Source of the DNA: Nocardioides rotundus
GTDB taxonomy: Bacteria; Actinomycetota; Actinomycetes; Propionibacteriales; Nocardioidaceae
DNA: 64,000 nucleotides
Assembly: GCF_019931675.1 (NCBI RefSeq)
Contig: NZ_CP082922.1
Span: 3,177,001-3,241,000 of the forward strand
Direction: 5' to 3'
How positions within the stretch are numbered: position 1 is the first letter of the stretch; each line of letters opens with the position of its first letter. The position numbers were made by a program, and so were the translations under genes. Positions 44,922 through 53,382 of the stretch are shown here, piece after piece. Under the pieces are notes generated by a model. That model was not told the DNA's origin and made no database searches. It saw only the letters and a program-made list of their open reading frames with translations.

Positions 44922-45721
44922 GCGCCACCACCACCGTCACCACCTCCCCCACCTCGCCGGCCGTCGCCGAGGCGCCGGTCCCGTTCGCCCGGCTGGTCAA
45001 GGTCGAGCTGCGCAAGATGTTCGACACCCGCGCCGGCTTCTGGCTGATGGCCAGCATCGCGATCGTCGCGCTGCTGACCTGCGCCGGGGTGATCCTGTTC
45101 GGCAACGACAGCCTGCTGAGCTTCAGCACGTTCTCCGCCGCGATCGGCACCCCGATGGCGATCATCCTGCCGGTGATCGCGATCCTCGCCGTCACCAGTG
45201 AGTACAGCCAGCGCACCGCGCTGACCACCTATGCCCTGGTCCCGAACCGGGGCCGGGTGCTCGCCGCCAAGCTCGCCTCGGTCGTCCTGGTCGGCGTCGT
45301 GGCGATGCTGGTCGCGATGGGCATCGGCGCGCTCAGCAACGTCGTGGGCGCGGCGATCAACGGCATCGACGCGGTCTGGAACTTCAGCCTCGCGGCCTTT
45401 GGGAAGGTGATCCTGGCCAGCGTGCTGAGCATGCTGATCGGCTTCATGCTCGGCGTGCTGCTGCGCAGCTCGCCGGCCGCGATCGTGGCCTACTTCGTCT
45501 ACTCCTTCGTCCTGCCGACCGTCTTCGGCGTGCTCGCGGCCTTCCAGGAGTGGTTCGCCGACGTGCAGCCGTGGGTGGACGTCAACTTCGCGATCACCCG
45601 GCTCTACGACGGCTCGATGGGCGCCGAGCAGTGGGCCCAGCTCGGGGTGACCAGCCTGATCTGGCTGTGGATCCCGTTGGCCATCGGCTCCTGGCTGGTC
45701 ATGCGGTCGGAGATCAAGTGA
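44918..45721 (+). CDS. ABC-2 exporter permease
   Basis: 267 aa, six predicted membrane helices (for example FWLMASIAIVALLTCAGVILF, MAIILPVIAILAVTSEY, VILASVLSMLIGFMLGVLL). The N-terminal 30 residues are Thr/Pro/Ala-rich and cytosolic. The SEYSQRTALTTYALVPNRGRVL motif after TM2 is typical of BcrB-like permeases. Substrate unknown. Confidence 0.92.
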   Translation: MSATTTVTTSPTSPAVAEAPVPFARLVKVELRKMFDTRAGFWLMASIAIVALLTCAGVILFGNDSLLSFSTFSAAIGTPMAIILPVIAILAVTSEYSQRTALTTYALVPNRGRVLAAKLASVVLVGVVAMLVAMGIGALSNVVGAAINGIDAVWNFSLAAFGKVILASVLSMLIGFMLGVLLRSSPAAIVAYFVYSFVLPTVFGVLAAFQEWFADVQPWVDVNFAITRLYDGSMGAEQWAQLGVTSLIWLWIPLAIGSWLVMRSEIK

Positions 45722-45729
45722 CCCGCGAC

Positions 45730-45735
45730 TAGGGT
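45730..45735 (+). promoter_or_regulatory. -10 element of leaderless aminotransferase gene
   Basis: TAGGGT, seven bases, then ATG; it lies only nine nt after the permease stop codon. Confidence 0.6.
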
Positions 45736-45742
45736 CGGTGGC

Positions 45743-46906
45743 ATGCAGCCACACCACGTGCAGCGCCTGGCCGGGGTCGGACAGAGCATCTTCACCGAGA
45801 TGTCCGCCCTGGCCGTCCGCACCGGCTCGGTGAATCTCGGCCAGGGCTTCCCGGACGCCGACGGCCCCTCGTCGGTGATCGAGATGGCGGTCGAGGCCGC
45901 CCGCACCGGGCACAACCAGTACGCCCCCGGTATCGGGACGCCCGAGCTGCGCCAGGCCGTGGCCGCGCACCAGCGCGAGCAGTACGGCATGGAGCTGGAC
46001 CCCGACACCGAGGTGATCGCCACGACCGGCTGCACGGAGGCGATCGCCGCCTCGATCCTCGGGCTGATCGAGCCCGGGGACGAGGTGGTGCTCCTGGAGC
46101 CGTACTACGACTCCTACGCCGCGATGCTGCAGGTCGCGGGCGCCGTACGCCGTCCCGTGACGCTGCACGCACCCGACTTCCGGCTGGACCTGGACGCGCT
46201 GCGGGCCGCGGTCACCGACCGCACCCGCTTCCTGCTGCTCAACACCCCGCACAACCCGACCGGGACGGTGCTGAGCCGAGAGGAGCTCTCGGCGATCGCC
46301 GAGCTGGCGATCGCACACGACGTCACGGTGATCACCGACGAGGTCTACGAGCACCTGACCTTCGACGACCGGGTGCACGTGCCGATCGCGAGCCTGCCGG
46401 GCATGTTTGAGCGCACGCTGACCCTCTCCAGCGTCGGCAAGTCGTGGTCGCTGACCGGGTGGAAGGTCGGCTGGACCAGCGGGCCGGCGCACCTGGTCGC
46501 CTCGGCGATGAACGCCAAGCAGTGGCTCTCCTTCACCTCCGGGGCGCCCCTGCAGCCGGCCGTGGCCTATGCCCTGGAGCACGAGGTCGACTTCACCCGG
46601 AAGCTCGCCGCGGACCTGCAGCGCGGGCGCGACCTGCTCTGCGAGGGGTTGCGGGCAGCGGGGCTCTCGCCGACCGTGCCTCAGGGGACGTACTTCACCT
46701 CCACCGACATCTCCCACCTCGGCTGGGAGGACGGTCTCGCCTTCTGCCGCGCCCTGCCCGAGCGGGCCGGCGTGGTGGCGGTGCCGATGCAGGGCTTCTA
46801 CGACACCGACGCCGGGCGGCACCTGGTGCGCTGGGCGTTCTGCAAGGACCCCGCCGTGCTGGAGGAGGGCGTGGCCCGGCTGACCCGGGCCGATCTCGCC
46901 CGTTGA
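45743..46906 (+). CDS. Class I/II PLP-dependent aminotransferase
   Basis: 387 aa. PLP motifs: NLGQGFPDADGP at the N-terminus, TTGCTEAIAASILGL, NTPHNPTGTVLSREEL, VITDEVYEHLTFDD and the PLP-lysine motif SSVGKSWSLTGWKVGW. The best match by eye is the kynurenine/methionine aminotransferase-like group that also contains actinobacterial DapC (N-succinyl-diaminopimelate aminotransferase); the amino donor is undetermined. The preceding ABC genes are probably unrelated because it has its own promoter. Confidence 0.92.
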   Translation: MQPHHVQRLAGVGQSIFTEMSALAVRTGSVNLGQGFPDADGPSSVIEMAVEAARTGHNQYAPGIGTPELRQAVAAHQREQYGMELDPDTEVIATTGCTEAIAASILGLIEPGDEVVLLEPYYDSYAAMLQVAGAVRRPVTLHAPDFRLDLDALRAAVTDRTRFLLLNTPHNPTGTVLSREELSAIAELAIAHDVTVITDEVYEHLTFDDRVHVPIASLPGMFERTLTLSSVGKSWSLTGWKVGWTSGPAHLVASAMNAKQWLSFTSGAPLQPAVAYALEHEVDFTRKLAADLQRGRDLLCEGLRAAGLSPTVPQGTYFTSTDISHLGWEDGLAFCRALPERAGVVAVPMQGFYDTDAGRHLVRWAFCKDPAVLEEGVARLTRADLAR

Positions 46907-46936
46907 GCCCCGGCTGATGAGCAGCCGTTGTGGTGC

Positions 46937-46976
46937 CACCCGCACCACAACCCGGTGCACGGGCGTGGTGCGGGTG
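46937..46976. terminator. Bidirectional terminator hairpin
   Basis: Perfect 12-bp inverted repeat CACCCGCACCAC (46937-46948) and GTGGTGCGGGTG (46965-46976) with a 16-nt loop that is itself partly palindromic (GGTGCAC). It lies between the convergent ends of the aminotransferase and a membrane-protein gene. Confidence 0.75.
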
Positions 46977-46993
46977 CTCGGAGAGTGGGAGCG

Positions 46994-47656
46994 TCAGCCC
47001 TGGTAGGGAGCGCCGTACTGCTGCTGTTGCGTGCGACCCTTGAACCAGTCACCGGCACCGCCGACGAAGAGCAGCACGATCACCGCGATGGCCGCGAGCG
47101 TCCACAGCGCGGGGACGAGCGCAGCGATCGAGATCAGCGTGAGAATCGCGCAGACGCCCGCGCTGATCACCAACAGGATCCTGGCGGCGTTGGAGCGCCG
47201 CAGCACCATGACGCCCAGGATCACCGCGATGATCGACCACACGGTCAACACGGCCAGAGTCGCAAGGATCACCCCGGAGATCTGGTCGTAGGTGACCTGG
47301 TCCTCCAGCGCGCTGTTCACGTTCGGGTCGTTGCGCATCGCGTCCAGCATCGGCTCGCGAGCCACCACGACGCCGATCATGCTCAGTCCCAGCATCAGTG
47401 CGGTCAGCCCGGACAGGACGATGGTGATCCAGCCGGCTGCGGTGACGGTGCCGGGACGCTGGTCGGGCGAGGCGTAGCCGTAGCCCGGCTGCTGACCATA
47501 GGGCTGCTGGCCGTAGGCCGGCTGCTGGCCCTGCCCGTAGGAGGGCTGGCCGTAGGAGGACTGGTCGCCGTAGGCCGGGGGACGACCCTCGGCAGGCTGG
47601 TCGGGGCCGGGCTGCTGGCCGTAGGGGTTCTCGGGCGGCGGCTGCTGGTTGCTCAC
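46994..47656 (-). CDS. Membrane protein with N-terminal Gln/Tyr/Pro-rich low-complexity region
   Basis: 220 aa. Residues 1-68 are low complexity with recurring YGQQP/YGQ units, predicted cytosolic and disordered. Four membrane helices follow at about 73-200 (GWITIVLSGLTALMLGLSMIG, ILATLAVLTVWSIIAVILG). This plan is common in actinobacterial DUF4190-like proteins of unknown role. The start is a GTG in the stop of the upstream gene (GTGA), so the two membrane proteins are coupled. Confidence 0.85.
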   Translation of the reverse strand: MSNQQPPPENPYGQQPGPDQPAEGRPPAYGDQSSYGQPSYGQGQQPAYGQQPYGQQPGYGYASPDQRPGTVTAAGWITIVLSGLTALMLGLSMIGVVVAREPMLDAMRNDPNVNSALEDQVTYDQISGVILATLAVLTVWSIIAVILGVMVLRRSNAARILLVISAGVCAILTLISIAALVPALWTLAAIAVIVLLFVGGAGDWFKGRTQQQQYGAPYQG

Positions 47657-48756
47657 GGCACCATTGGATCACGAGTACGGCGATCCGCGCGGCTTCTCCC
47701 CCGGGTCCACGCCGCGACCTCGGGACGGACCAGCAGCACCACGGTGATCACGCAGGCCAGAGCGACGACCAGCAGCATCGGGTTGACCACCCCCAACGCC
47801 ACCGAGGCCACGCCGGTCACGACCGCGAGCACGATCAGCGTGATCCGGCCCCACTCGGCGCCGCGCAGCGTGGCATAGGCGGCGACGACCCCGGCGGCGC
47901 ACCACAGCGCGACCACGCCCAGCATCACCGCCAGGGTGAGGACGAGCTGGTCCCCGGTGATCCCGGCCTCGCCCAGCGCCGGCTCCTGGCGCTGCATCGT
48001 CTCGACCATCCCGTCGGTGTCGCCGAGCAGCATCGTCAGGGCCGCGACCACCAGGCCGAAGGCGCCGGCGGAGAACACGCCGGCGAGCAGGCAGGCCCGC
48101 ACCAGCGCCCCGGGACGGGTCCGCTGTGCGAGCGAAGGACGCTGCTCCCCGCGAGCGGCGGGGGCGTCGAGGGCCGGGGTGGTTCCCTCCGGTCGCCGCT
48201 GGCCCGGGTCGGGCGCCGCCCATCCCGCGTCGGGCGTGGTGGGCCGGTCCGGCCGGCTCCACGGATCCTGGGCGCTCGGCGCACTGGGCTCCTCGGGGGG
48301 CTCGGGCGGCACGTAGTCCTTGCCGTCGTACCAGTCCCGCGAGGGCTGCAGCCACAGCATCATCGCCGCCACGGCGAGCAGGGTCGGCGCCAGGCCGCCG
48401 AGGACGTAGCCGGTGAGCAGCACCGGGACGGCGAGCACCGAGAGGACCAGCCGCGCGGTGCGGTCGCGCCGCATCGCCCAGATCGCGAAGACCGCGGCGC
48501 CGCCGGCGGCGGCCGCTCCGACGATCGCCGCGACCCGGTGGGTCTCGCGCATCGCCTCCAGGCCCATGCCGGCGGAGCTGAACGGCGGCTCGCCCAGCCG
48601 GCGGCGCAGCTCCTCGGTCGTCTCCAGGCTGCCGATCGCCGCCACCGTCTCCCAGGAGTTGAGCACGGTCACGATCCCGGACAGGATCACCAGCCAACCG
48701 AACATGGTGACCTGCGGGGGACGGAGACCCGGGCTCTCGGGGGAGGTACTGCTCAC
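47653..48756 (-). CDS. Multi-pass membrane protein of unknown function
   Basis: 367 aa. Two clusters of helices (about 18-35 and 75-135; then 220-345) are separated by a ~75-residue Pro/Asp-rich cytosolic linker (PPEPPEEPSAPSAQDPW). The halves are weakly similar in plan. GTG start VSSTSPESPGLRPP, six bases after a GACAAT box. It resembles the product of the next gene in carrying a disordered Pro-rich region plus helices. No family is recognised. Confidence 0.82.
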   Translation of the reverse strand: MSSTSPESPGLRPPQVTMFGWLVILSGIVTVLNSWETVAAIGSLETTEELRRRLGEPPFSSAGMGLEAMRETHRVAAIVGAAAAGGAAVFAIWAMRRDRTARLVLSVLAVPVLLTGYVLGGLAPTLLAVAAMMLWLQPSRDWYDGKDYVPPEPPEEPSAPSAQDPWSRPDRPTTPDAGWAAPDPGQRRPEGTTPALDAPAARGEQRPSLAQRTRPGALVRACLLAGVFSAGAFGLVVAALTMLLGDTDGMVETMQRQEPALGEAGITGDQLVLTLAVMLGVVALWCAAGVVAAYATLRGAEWGRITLIVLAVVTGVASVALGVVNPMLLVVALACVITVVLLVRPEVAAWTRGRSRADRRTRDPMVP

Positions 48757-48762
48757 GGCCTC

Positions 48763-48768
48763 ATTGTC
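48763..48768 (-). promoter_or_regulatory. Possible -10 element of a leaderless membrane-protein gene
   Basis: GACAAT on the minus strand, six bases before GTG; it fits xANNNT spacing but lacks the first T. Confidence 0.35.
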
Positions 48769-49494
48769 TCAGCCGGGACAACGCCGGAGCAGATAGGTGT
48801 CCATCACCCACCCGGCCTCGGCACCGGCCGCCGCGCGGGCGGCGAGGACCTCCTCGGCGACCTCCCGCAGCGCGCCCGCGACCAGCCGCTCGGACGCCGT
48901 CCCGAGGTTGGCGCCCCACCAGACCTGCCACTCCCCCGGCAGCTCGCGCGCGCGGAAGCCCCCGTCGAGGAAGACCACGAGCTCGTCGTGGGTCTGCGCG
49001 TCCGCGGCCAGCCGGCGCCCGGTGGTCACCAGGAACGGCCGGCCGACGCCGTGCAGCACCAGGCCGTGCCGGGCCGCGAGCAGCTGGATCGCGGAGATGC
49101 CGGGGAGCACGTCGACCGCGAGCGGCGTCCGCTCGGCGAGCTGCTCGGCGATCCGCAGCGTGGAGTCGTAGAACGCGGGGTCGCCCCAGACCAGGAACGC
49201 CGCGTCGCCCGGGCGCTCCTCGAGCACCTCGAGGTAGGCCGCCACCCGGGCGGCGTGCCAGTCGCGCACAGCCCGCGGATAGTCGGCCGGGTCGTCGCGG
49301 TCCCGCTCCGGGTCGGGTACGGCGACCAGCGGGACGCCGTACTCCTCGCACAGCGCGCGGCGCACCGCCAGCAGCGGGTCGTCGGGGCCCTTGTCGGCGG
49401 CGATGACGTAGTCCACCGACGCCAGGGCGGCGGCCGCCTCCCGGGTGAGGTGCTCGGGCGCGCAGCCGATCCCGACCACCCGGAGCCGGCGCAT
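48769..49494 (-). CDS. cobF: Precorrin-6A synthase (deacetylating)
   Basis: 241 aa. SAM-dependent tetrapyrrole methylase that methylates C-1 of precorrin-5 with loss of acetate, a step of the aerobic cobalamin route. Motifs: VVGIGCAPEHLTREA, LVWGDPAFYDSTLRIAEQL, LPGISAIQLLAARHGL and HDELVVFLDGGFRARELP (characteristic of CobF). Its ATG shares one base with the cobN stop (TGATG), so it falls under the cobalamin riboswitch upstream of cobN. Confidence 0.93.
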   Translation of the reverse strand: MRRLRVVGIGCAPEHLTREAAAALASVDYVIAADKGPDDPLLAVRRALCEEYGVPLVAVPDPERDRDDPADYPRAVRDWHAARVAAYLEVLEERPGDAAFLVWGDPAFYDSTLRIAEQLAERTPLAVDVLPGISAIQLLAARHGLVLHGVGRPFLVTTGRRLAADAQTHDELVVFLDGGFRARELPGEWQVWWGANLGTASERLVAGALREVAEEVLAARAAAGAEAGWVMDTYLLRRCPG

Positions 49495-52400
49495 CAGGCC
49501 TCGGCCCCCCGGTCCTCCAGGTCCCCCTCGACCGAGAGGTAGACCTCGCGCATCCGGTCCATCACCTCGGGGTCGGGCTCGGCCCACAGGCCCCGCTGGG
49601 CGGCCTCGTCGAGCCGCTCGACCATCCCGCGCAGCGCCCACGGGTTGGCGTCGCGAAGGAACTCCTGGGTGGTCTCGTCCAGGACGTAGTCCCGGGCGAG
49701 CTGCTCGTACATCCAGTCGTGCACGACCCCGGCCGTGGCGTCGAACCCGTAGAGGTAGTCGACCGTCGCGGCCAGCTCGAACGCGCCCTTGTAGCCGTGC
49801 CGCCGCATCGCGGCAATCCACCGCGGGTTGACCACGCGGGCCCGGAAGACCCGGGCGGTCTCCTCCTCCAGCGAGCGCGTCCGCACCGCGTCGGGGGTGG
49901 TCGAGTCGCCGACGTAGGCGCGCGGCGCGGAGCCGGTGAGCGCGCGCACGGTGGCGACCATGCCGCCGTGGTACTGGAAGTAGTCGTCGGAGTCGGCGAT
50001 GTCGTGCTCGCGGGTGTCGATGTTCTTCGCCGCGACGGCGATCCGGCGGTAGGAGGAGCGCATGTCGTCGTGCGCCTCGCGCCCGTCCAGCCCGCGGCCG
50101 TAGGCGTAGCCGCCCCACTGGGTGTAGACCTCGGCCAGGTCCCGGTCGTCGCGCCAGTTGCCGGCCTCCATCAGCGGGAGGATCCCCGCGCCGTAGGCGC
50201 CCGGCGCGGACCCGAAGATCCGGGTCGTCGCCCGCCGCTCGTCGCCGTGCTCGGCCAGGTCGGCCTGCGCGTGGGCGCGGACGAAGTTGGCCTCGGCGGG
50301 CTCGTCGAGCCCGGCGACCAGGCGTACGGCGTCGTCCAGCATCGCCACCACGTGCGGGAACGCGTCGCGGAAGAAGCCCGAGATGCGCACGGTGACGTCG
50401 ATCCGCGGCCGGCCGAGCTCGTCGAGGTCGATCACCTCCAGATCGGTGACCCGCCGGCTCGCCTCGTCCCACACCGGGCGCACGCCCAGCAGTGCCAGCA
50501 CCTCGGCGATGTCGTCGCCGGAGGTCCGCATCGCGCTGGTGCCCCACACGGACAGGCCGACGCTGCGCGGGTGCTCGCCGGTCTCGGCGACGTGCCGCTC
50601 CAGCAGCGAGTCGGCCATGTGCACGCCGGTCTCCCAGGCGAGCCGGCTCGGCACCGCGCGCGGGTCGACGGTGTAGAAGTTGCGCCCCGTCGGGAGCACG
50701 TTGACCAGGCCGCGGAGCGGGCTTCCGGACGGCCCTGCGGGCACGAACCCGCCCGCGAGCGCGTGCAGGGTGTGGTCGATCTCGTCGGTGGTCCGGGCCA
50801 GCCGCGGCACCACCTGCTCGGCGGCGAAGGTGAGCAGCCGGGCCACGTCGGGGTCGGCGTCCGGCTCGAGATCGCCGACCACCTCCTCCACCGCGGCCGG
50901 GTCCCAACCCCGCTCCTCCAGCGCCTCCACCAGCGCTCGCGCTCGCTGCTCGTGCGCGTCCACCTCCTCGCTGGTCGAGCCCCCCTCGCTGGTCGAGCCT
51001 GTCGAGACCAGCCCCAGCGCCGCCCGGAGGCCGGGCAGCGCCCCCGCCGTACCGGCCCAGACCTGCGCGGCGCGCAGGATCGCCAACACCAGGTCGACGC
51101 GTACCTGGCCGGTGGGCGCCTGGCCAAGCACGTGCAGCCCGTCGCGGATCTGCACGTCCTTGATCTCGCAGAGCCACCCGTCCACGTGCAGCAGGAAGTC
51201 GTCGAAGTCGTCGTCCTCCGGGCGGTCGTCCAGCCCGAGGTCGCGGTGCATCTGCGCGGCCTGCATGAGGGTCCAGATCTGCGCGCGGACCGCGGGCAGC
51301 TTGGCCGGGTCCATCGCGGCGATGTTGGCGTGCTCGTCGAGCAGCTGCTCCAGACGGGCGATGTCGCCGTAGGACTCCGCGCGCGCCATCGGCGGCACCA
51401 GGTGGTCCACGACGACCGCGTGCGCGCGACGCTTGGCCTGCGCGCCCTCACCCGGGTCGTTGACCAGGAACGGGTAGATCAGCGGCAGGTCGGCGACCGC
51501 GGCGTCGGTCGCGCACTCGGCCGACAGCGCCGCGTTCTTGCCCGGCAGCCACTCCATCGAGCCATGCTTGCCCAGGTGGACCACCGCGTCGGCGCCGAAT
51601 CCGCCGGTCTCGGGCGTGGCCCGCAGCCAGCGGTAGGCCGCCAGGTAGTGGTGGCTCGGCGCGAGGTCGGGGTCGTGGTAGATCGCGACCGGGTTCTCCC
51701 CGAAGCCGCGCGGCGGCTGGATCAGCAGCACCACGTTGCCGGCGCGCAGGGTGGCGAGCACCAGCTCCCCGGCGTCGTTGACGAAGAGCTCGCCCGGCGC
51801 GTCCCCCCACGCCTCGGCGACCTGGTCGCGCAGCGTCTTGGGCAGGTCGGCGGTCCAAGCGGCGTACTGCTCGGTGGTGATCCGCACGTGCTGGTCGGTC
51901 AGCTGGGCGTTGGTCAGCCACTCCTCGTCCTGGCCGCCGGCATCGATCAGCGCGTGGATGAGCGCGTTCCCCGCCTCGGTGACCTCCGTCCCGTCGGCGT
52001 CCGAGCCCACCCCCTCGCTGGTCGAGTCCACCCCCTCGCCGGTCGAGCTTGTCGAGACCCGATCCAGGATCCGGGTGACGGTGTTGTCGCTGCCGAGGTC
52101 GTAGCCGTCGGCCCGCAGCCGCTGGAGCAGGCGTACGGCGGAGACGGGGGTGTCCAGCCCGACCGCGTTGCCGACCCGCGAGTGCTTGGTCGGGTAGGCG
52201 CTGAGCATCAGCGCGACCCGCTTCTCCGCGTTCGGCACGTGCCGCAGCCGCGCGTGGTGTACGGCGATGCCGGCGACCCGGGCGCACCGCTCGGGGTCGG
52301 CGACGTAGCGGGGCAGCCCCTCCTCATCGAGCTCCTTGAAGGAGAACGGCACCGTGATGATCCGCCCGTCGAACTCCGGGATCGCGATCTGGGTGGCCGA

Positions 52401-53225
52401 GTCCAGCGGCGTGACGCCGTCGTCATTGGCCTCCCACTCCTCCCGCGAGGAGGTGAGCGAGAGCGCCTGCAGCACCGGGACGTCGAGCTCGCGGATCCGG
52501 GCGACGTCCCACGACTCATCGTCACCGCCGGCGCTCACGGCCGCCGGCGTCTGCCCGCCGGCGGCGAGCACGGTGACGACCAGCGCGTCCAGGGTGCCCA
52601 GCGCCTCGATCAGGTCGTCGGGGGCGGCGCGCAGCGAGCCGGCGAAGACCGGCAGGCCGACCGCCTCGCCGGTCGCGTCCACGGCGTCGGCGAGCGCGTG
52701 CACGAAGTCGGTGTTCCCGCTCGCCTCGTGGGCGCGGTAGTAGAGGATCCCGACCCGGGCCCTCCCCTCGGTGGTCGAGCCGCCCTTCGGTGGTCGAGCC
52801 CGTCGAGACCACCCCCACGCGGGCAGCGCCTCGGGCGGCTCGAAGCCCTCACCGGTGAGCAGCACGGTGTCGGAGAGGAAGGCGTGCAGCTGGGCGAGGT
52901 TCCGCGGGCCGCCCTCGGCGAGGTAGCGGTGCGCCTCGGCGGCCACCCCGATCGGGACGGTGGAGACCTCCATCAGCTCGGCGTTGGGCTGCTGCTCCCC
53001 GCCGAGCACCACCATCGGCTTGCCGGTCGCCCGGATCCGGGCGAAGCCCTCGCACAGGTCGTGCGGGCTGCCGAGCAGCCGGGCGACCACCAGGTCGGCG
53101 GCCTCGATCGCCTCGGCCATCTCCTCGTGCGCGGGCCGGGCCGGGTTGGCCCACAGGTAGTCGGCGCCGGACGCCCGGGCGCTGAGCAGGTCGGTGTCGG
53201 ACGTCGACAGCAGTGCGATCCGCAC
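49494..53225 (-). CDS. cobN: Aerobic cobaltochelatase subunit CobN
   Basis: 1243 aa. CobN is the large subunit that inserts cobalt into hydrogenobyrinic acid a,c-diamide with CobS/CobT-type AAA partners. Recognised stretches: VHLGKHGSMEWLPGKNAALS, LIYPFLVNDPGEGAQAKRR, RGLVNVLPTGRNFYTVDPRA, WGTSAMRTSGDDIAEVLALLG and RDAFPHVVAMLDDAV. GTG start (VRIALLSTSDTDLL) with GGAGG before it. Three insertions at residues about 137-152, 388-404 and 738-752 are encoded by palindromic repeat DNA and read as Ser/Thr/Glu/Gly-rich linkers (for example VSTGSTSEGGSTSEE). No frame is lost. Expression should be off when cobalamin is high. Confidence 0.95.
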   Translation of the reverse strand: MRIALLSTSDTDLLSARASGADYLWANPARPAHEEMAEAIEAADLVVARLLGSPHDLCEGFARIRATGKPMVVLGGEQQPNAELMEVSTVPIGVAAEAHRYLAEGGPRNLAQLHAFLSDTVLLTGEGFEPPEALPAWGWSRRARPPKGGSTTEGRARVGILYYRAHEASGNTDFVHALADAVDATGEAVGLPVFAGSLRAAPDDLIEALGTLDALVVTVLAAGGQTPAAVSAGGDDESWDVARIRELDVPVLQALSLTSSREEWEANDDGVTPLDSATQIAIPEFDGRIITVPFSFKELDEEGLPRYVADPERCARVAGIAVHHARLRHVPNAEKRVALMLSAYPTKHSRVGNAVGLDTPVSAVRLLQRLRADGYDLGSDNTVTRILDRVSTSSTGEGVDSTSEGVGSDADGTEVTEAGNALIHALIDAGGQDEEWLTNAQLTDQHVRITTEQYAAWTADLPKTLRDQVAEAWGDAPGELFVNDAGELVLATLRAGNVVLLIQPPRGFGENPVAIYHDPDLAPSHHYLAAYRWLRATPETGGFGADAVVHLGKHGSMEWLPGKNAALSAECATDAAVADLPLIYPFLVNDPGEGAQAKRRAHAVVVDHLVPPMARAESYGDIARLEQLLDEHANIAAMDPAKLPAVRAQIWTLMQAAQMHRDLGLDDRPEDDDFDDFLLHVDGWLCEIKDVQIRDGLHVLGQAPTGQVRVDLVLAILRAAQVWAGTAGALPGLRAALGLVSTGSTSEGGSTSEEVDAHEQRARALVEALEERGWDPAAVEEVVGDLEPDADPDVARLLTFAAEQVVPRLARTTDEIDHTLHALAGGFVPAGPSGSPLRGLVNVLPTGRNFYTVDPRAVPSRLAWETGVHMADSLLERHVAETGEHPRSVGLSVWGTSAMRTSGDDIAEVLALLGVRPVWDEASRRVTDLEVIDLDELGRPRIDVTVRISGFFRDAFPHVVAMLDDAVRLVAGLDEPAEANFVRAHAQADLAEHGDERRATTRIFGSAPGAYGAGILPLMEAGNWRDDRDLAEVYTQWGGYAYGRGLDGREAHDDMRSSYRRIAVAAKNIDTREHDIADSDDYFQYHGGMVATVRALTGSAPRAYVGDSTTPDAVRTRSLEEETARVFRARVVNPRWIAAMRRHGYKGAFELAATVDYLYGFDATAGVVHDWMYEQLARDYVLDETTQEFLRDANPWALRGMVERLDEAAQRGLWAEPDPEVMDRMREVYLSVEGDLEDRGAEA
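50970..51012. repeat. Palindromic repeat inside cobN (copy 3, residues ~738-752)
   Basis: A half-unit (50970-50981, GCTGGTCGAGCC) plus a complete element at 50988-51012 with arms GCTGGTC and GACCAGC. It is read in frame on the minus strand as LVSTGSTSEGGSTSEE. Confidence 0.85.
52015..52060. repeat. Palindromic repeat inside cobN (copy 2, residues ~388-404)
   Basis: Half-unit near 52015-52029 and a complete element at 52038-52060 (GCCGGTCGAGCTTGTCGAGAC). It is read in frame as RVSTSSTGEGVDSTSEG. Confidence 0.8.
52769..52813. repeat. Palindromic repeat inside cobN (copy 1, residues ~137-152)
   Basis: Half-unit at about 52769-52781 and a complete 25-nt element at 52789-52813 with perfect arms GGTGGTC/GACCACC. 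Read in frame on the minus strand as WSRRARPPKGGSTTEG. It uses a different reading frame of the element from the other cobN copies. Confidence 0.85.
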
Positions 53226-53237
53226 GGTCTCCTCCTC

Positions 53238-53372
53238 GGGGTTCTCGCCCCTCGTGGTCGGATCCGTGCGGGCCAGTGTCTGGCTTCGCCCACGCGCCGG
53301 TTGCGCACGGGCTCACAGTGGCGGAACCGCCCCGGACCTGCACCGGGTTCCTGGGACCGCACGGAGTGGTGC
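53238..53372 (-). promoter_or_regulatory. Cobalamin (AdoCbl) riboswitch controlling cobN-cobF
   Basis: On the minus strand the leader contains GGAACCCGGTGCAGGTCC, then CGGTTCCGCCACTGTGAG with the invariant B12-box-like GCCACTG (53316-53322), then GAAGCCAGACACTGGCCC (53271-53288), in the order and spacing of class I cobalamin riboswitches. A GGGG/CCCC hairpin (53238-53251) just before the AGGAGG of cobN may be the expression platform. High cobalamin should block CobN translation. Confidence 0.9.
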
Positions 53373-53376
53373 CGCG

Positions 53377-53382
53377 AGCCTA
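53377..53382 (-). promoter_or_regulatory. -10 element of the cobN riboswitch transcript
   Basis: TAGGCT on the minus strand, just upstream of the aptamer. Its TAG is also the stop codon of the upstream NMO-Nudix gene. Confidence 0.5.

Noticed and set aside
50970..52813. Frameshift or pseudogene status for cobN because of the odd insertions
   Set aside because: All three insertions keep the frame and the conserved CobN motifs before and after each one are intact.
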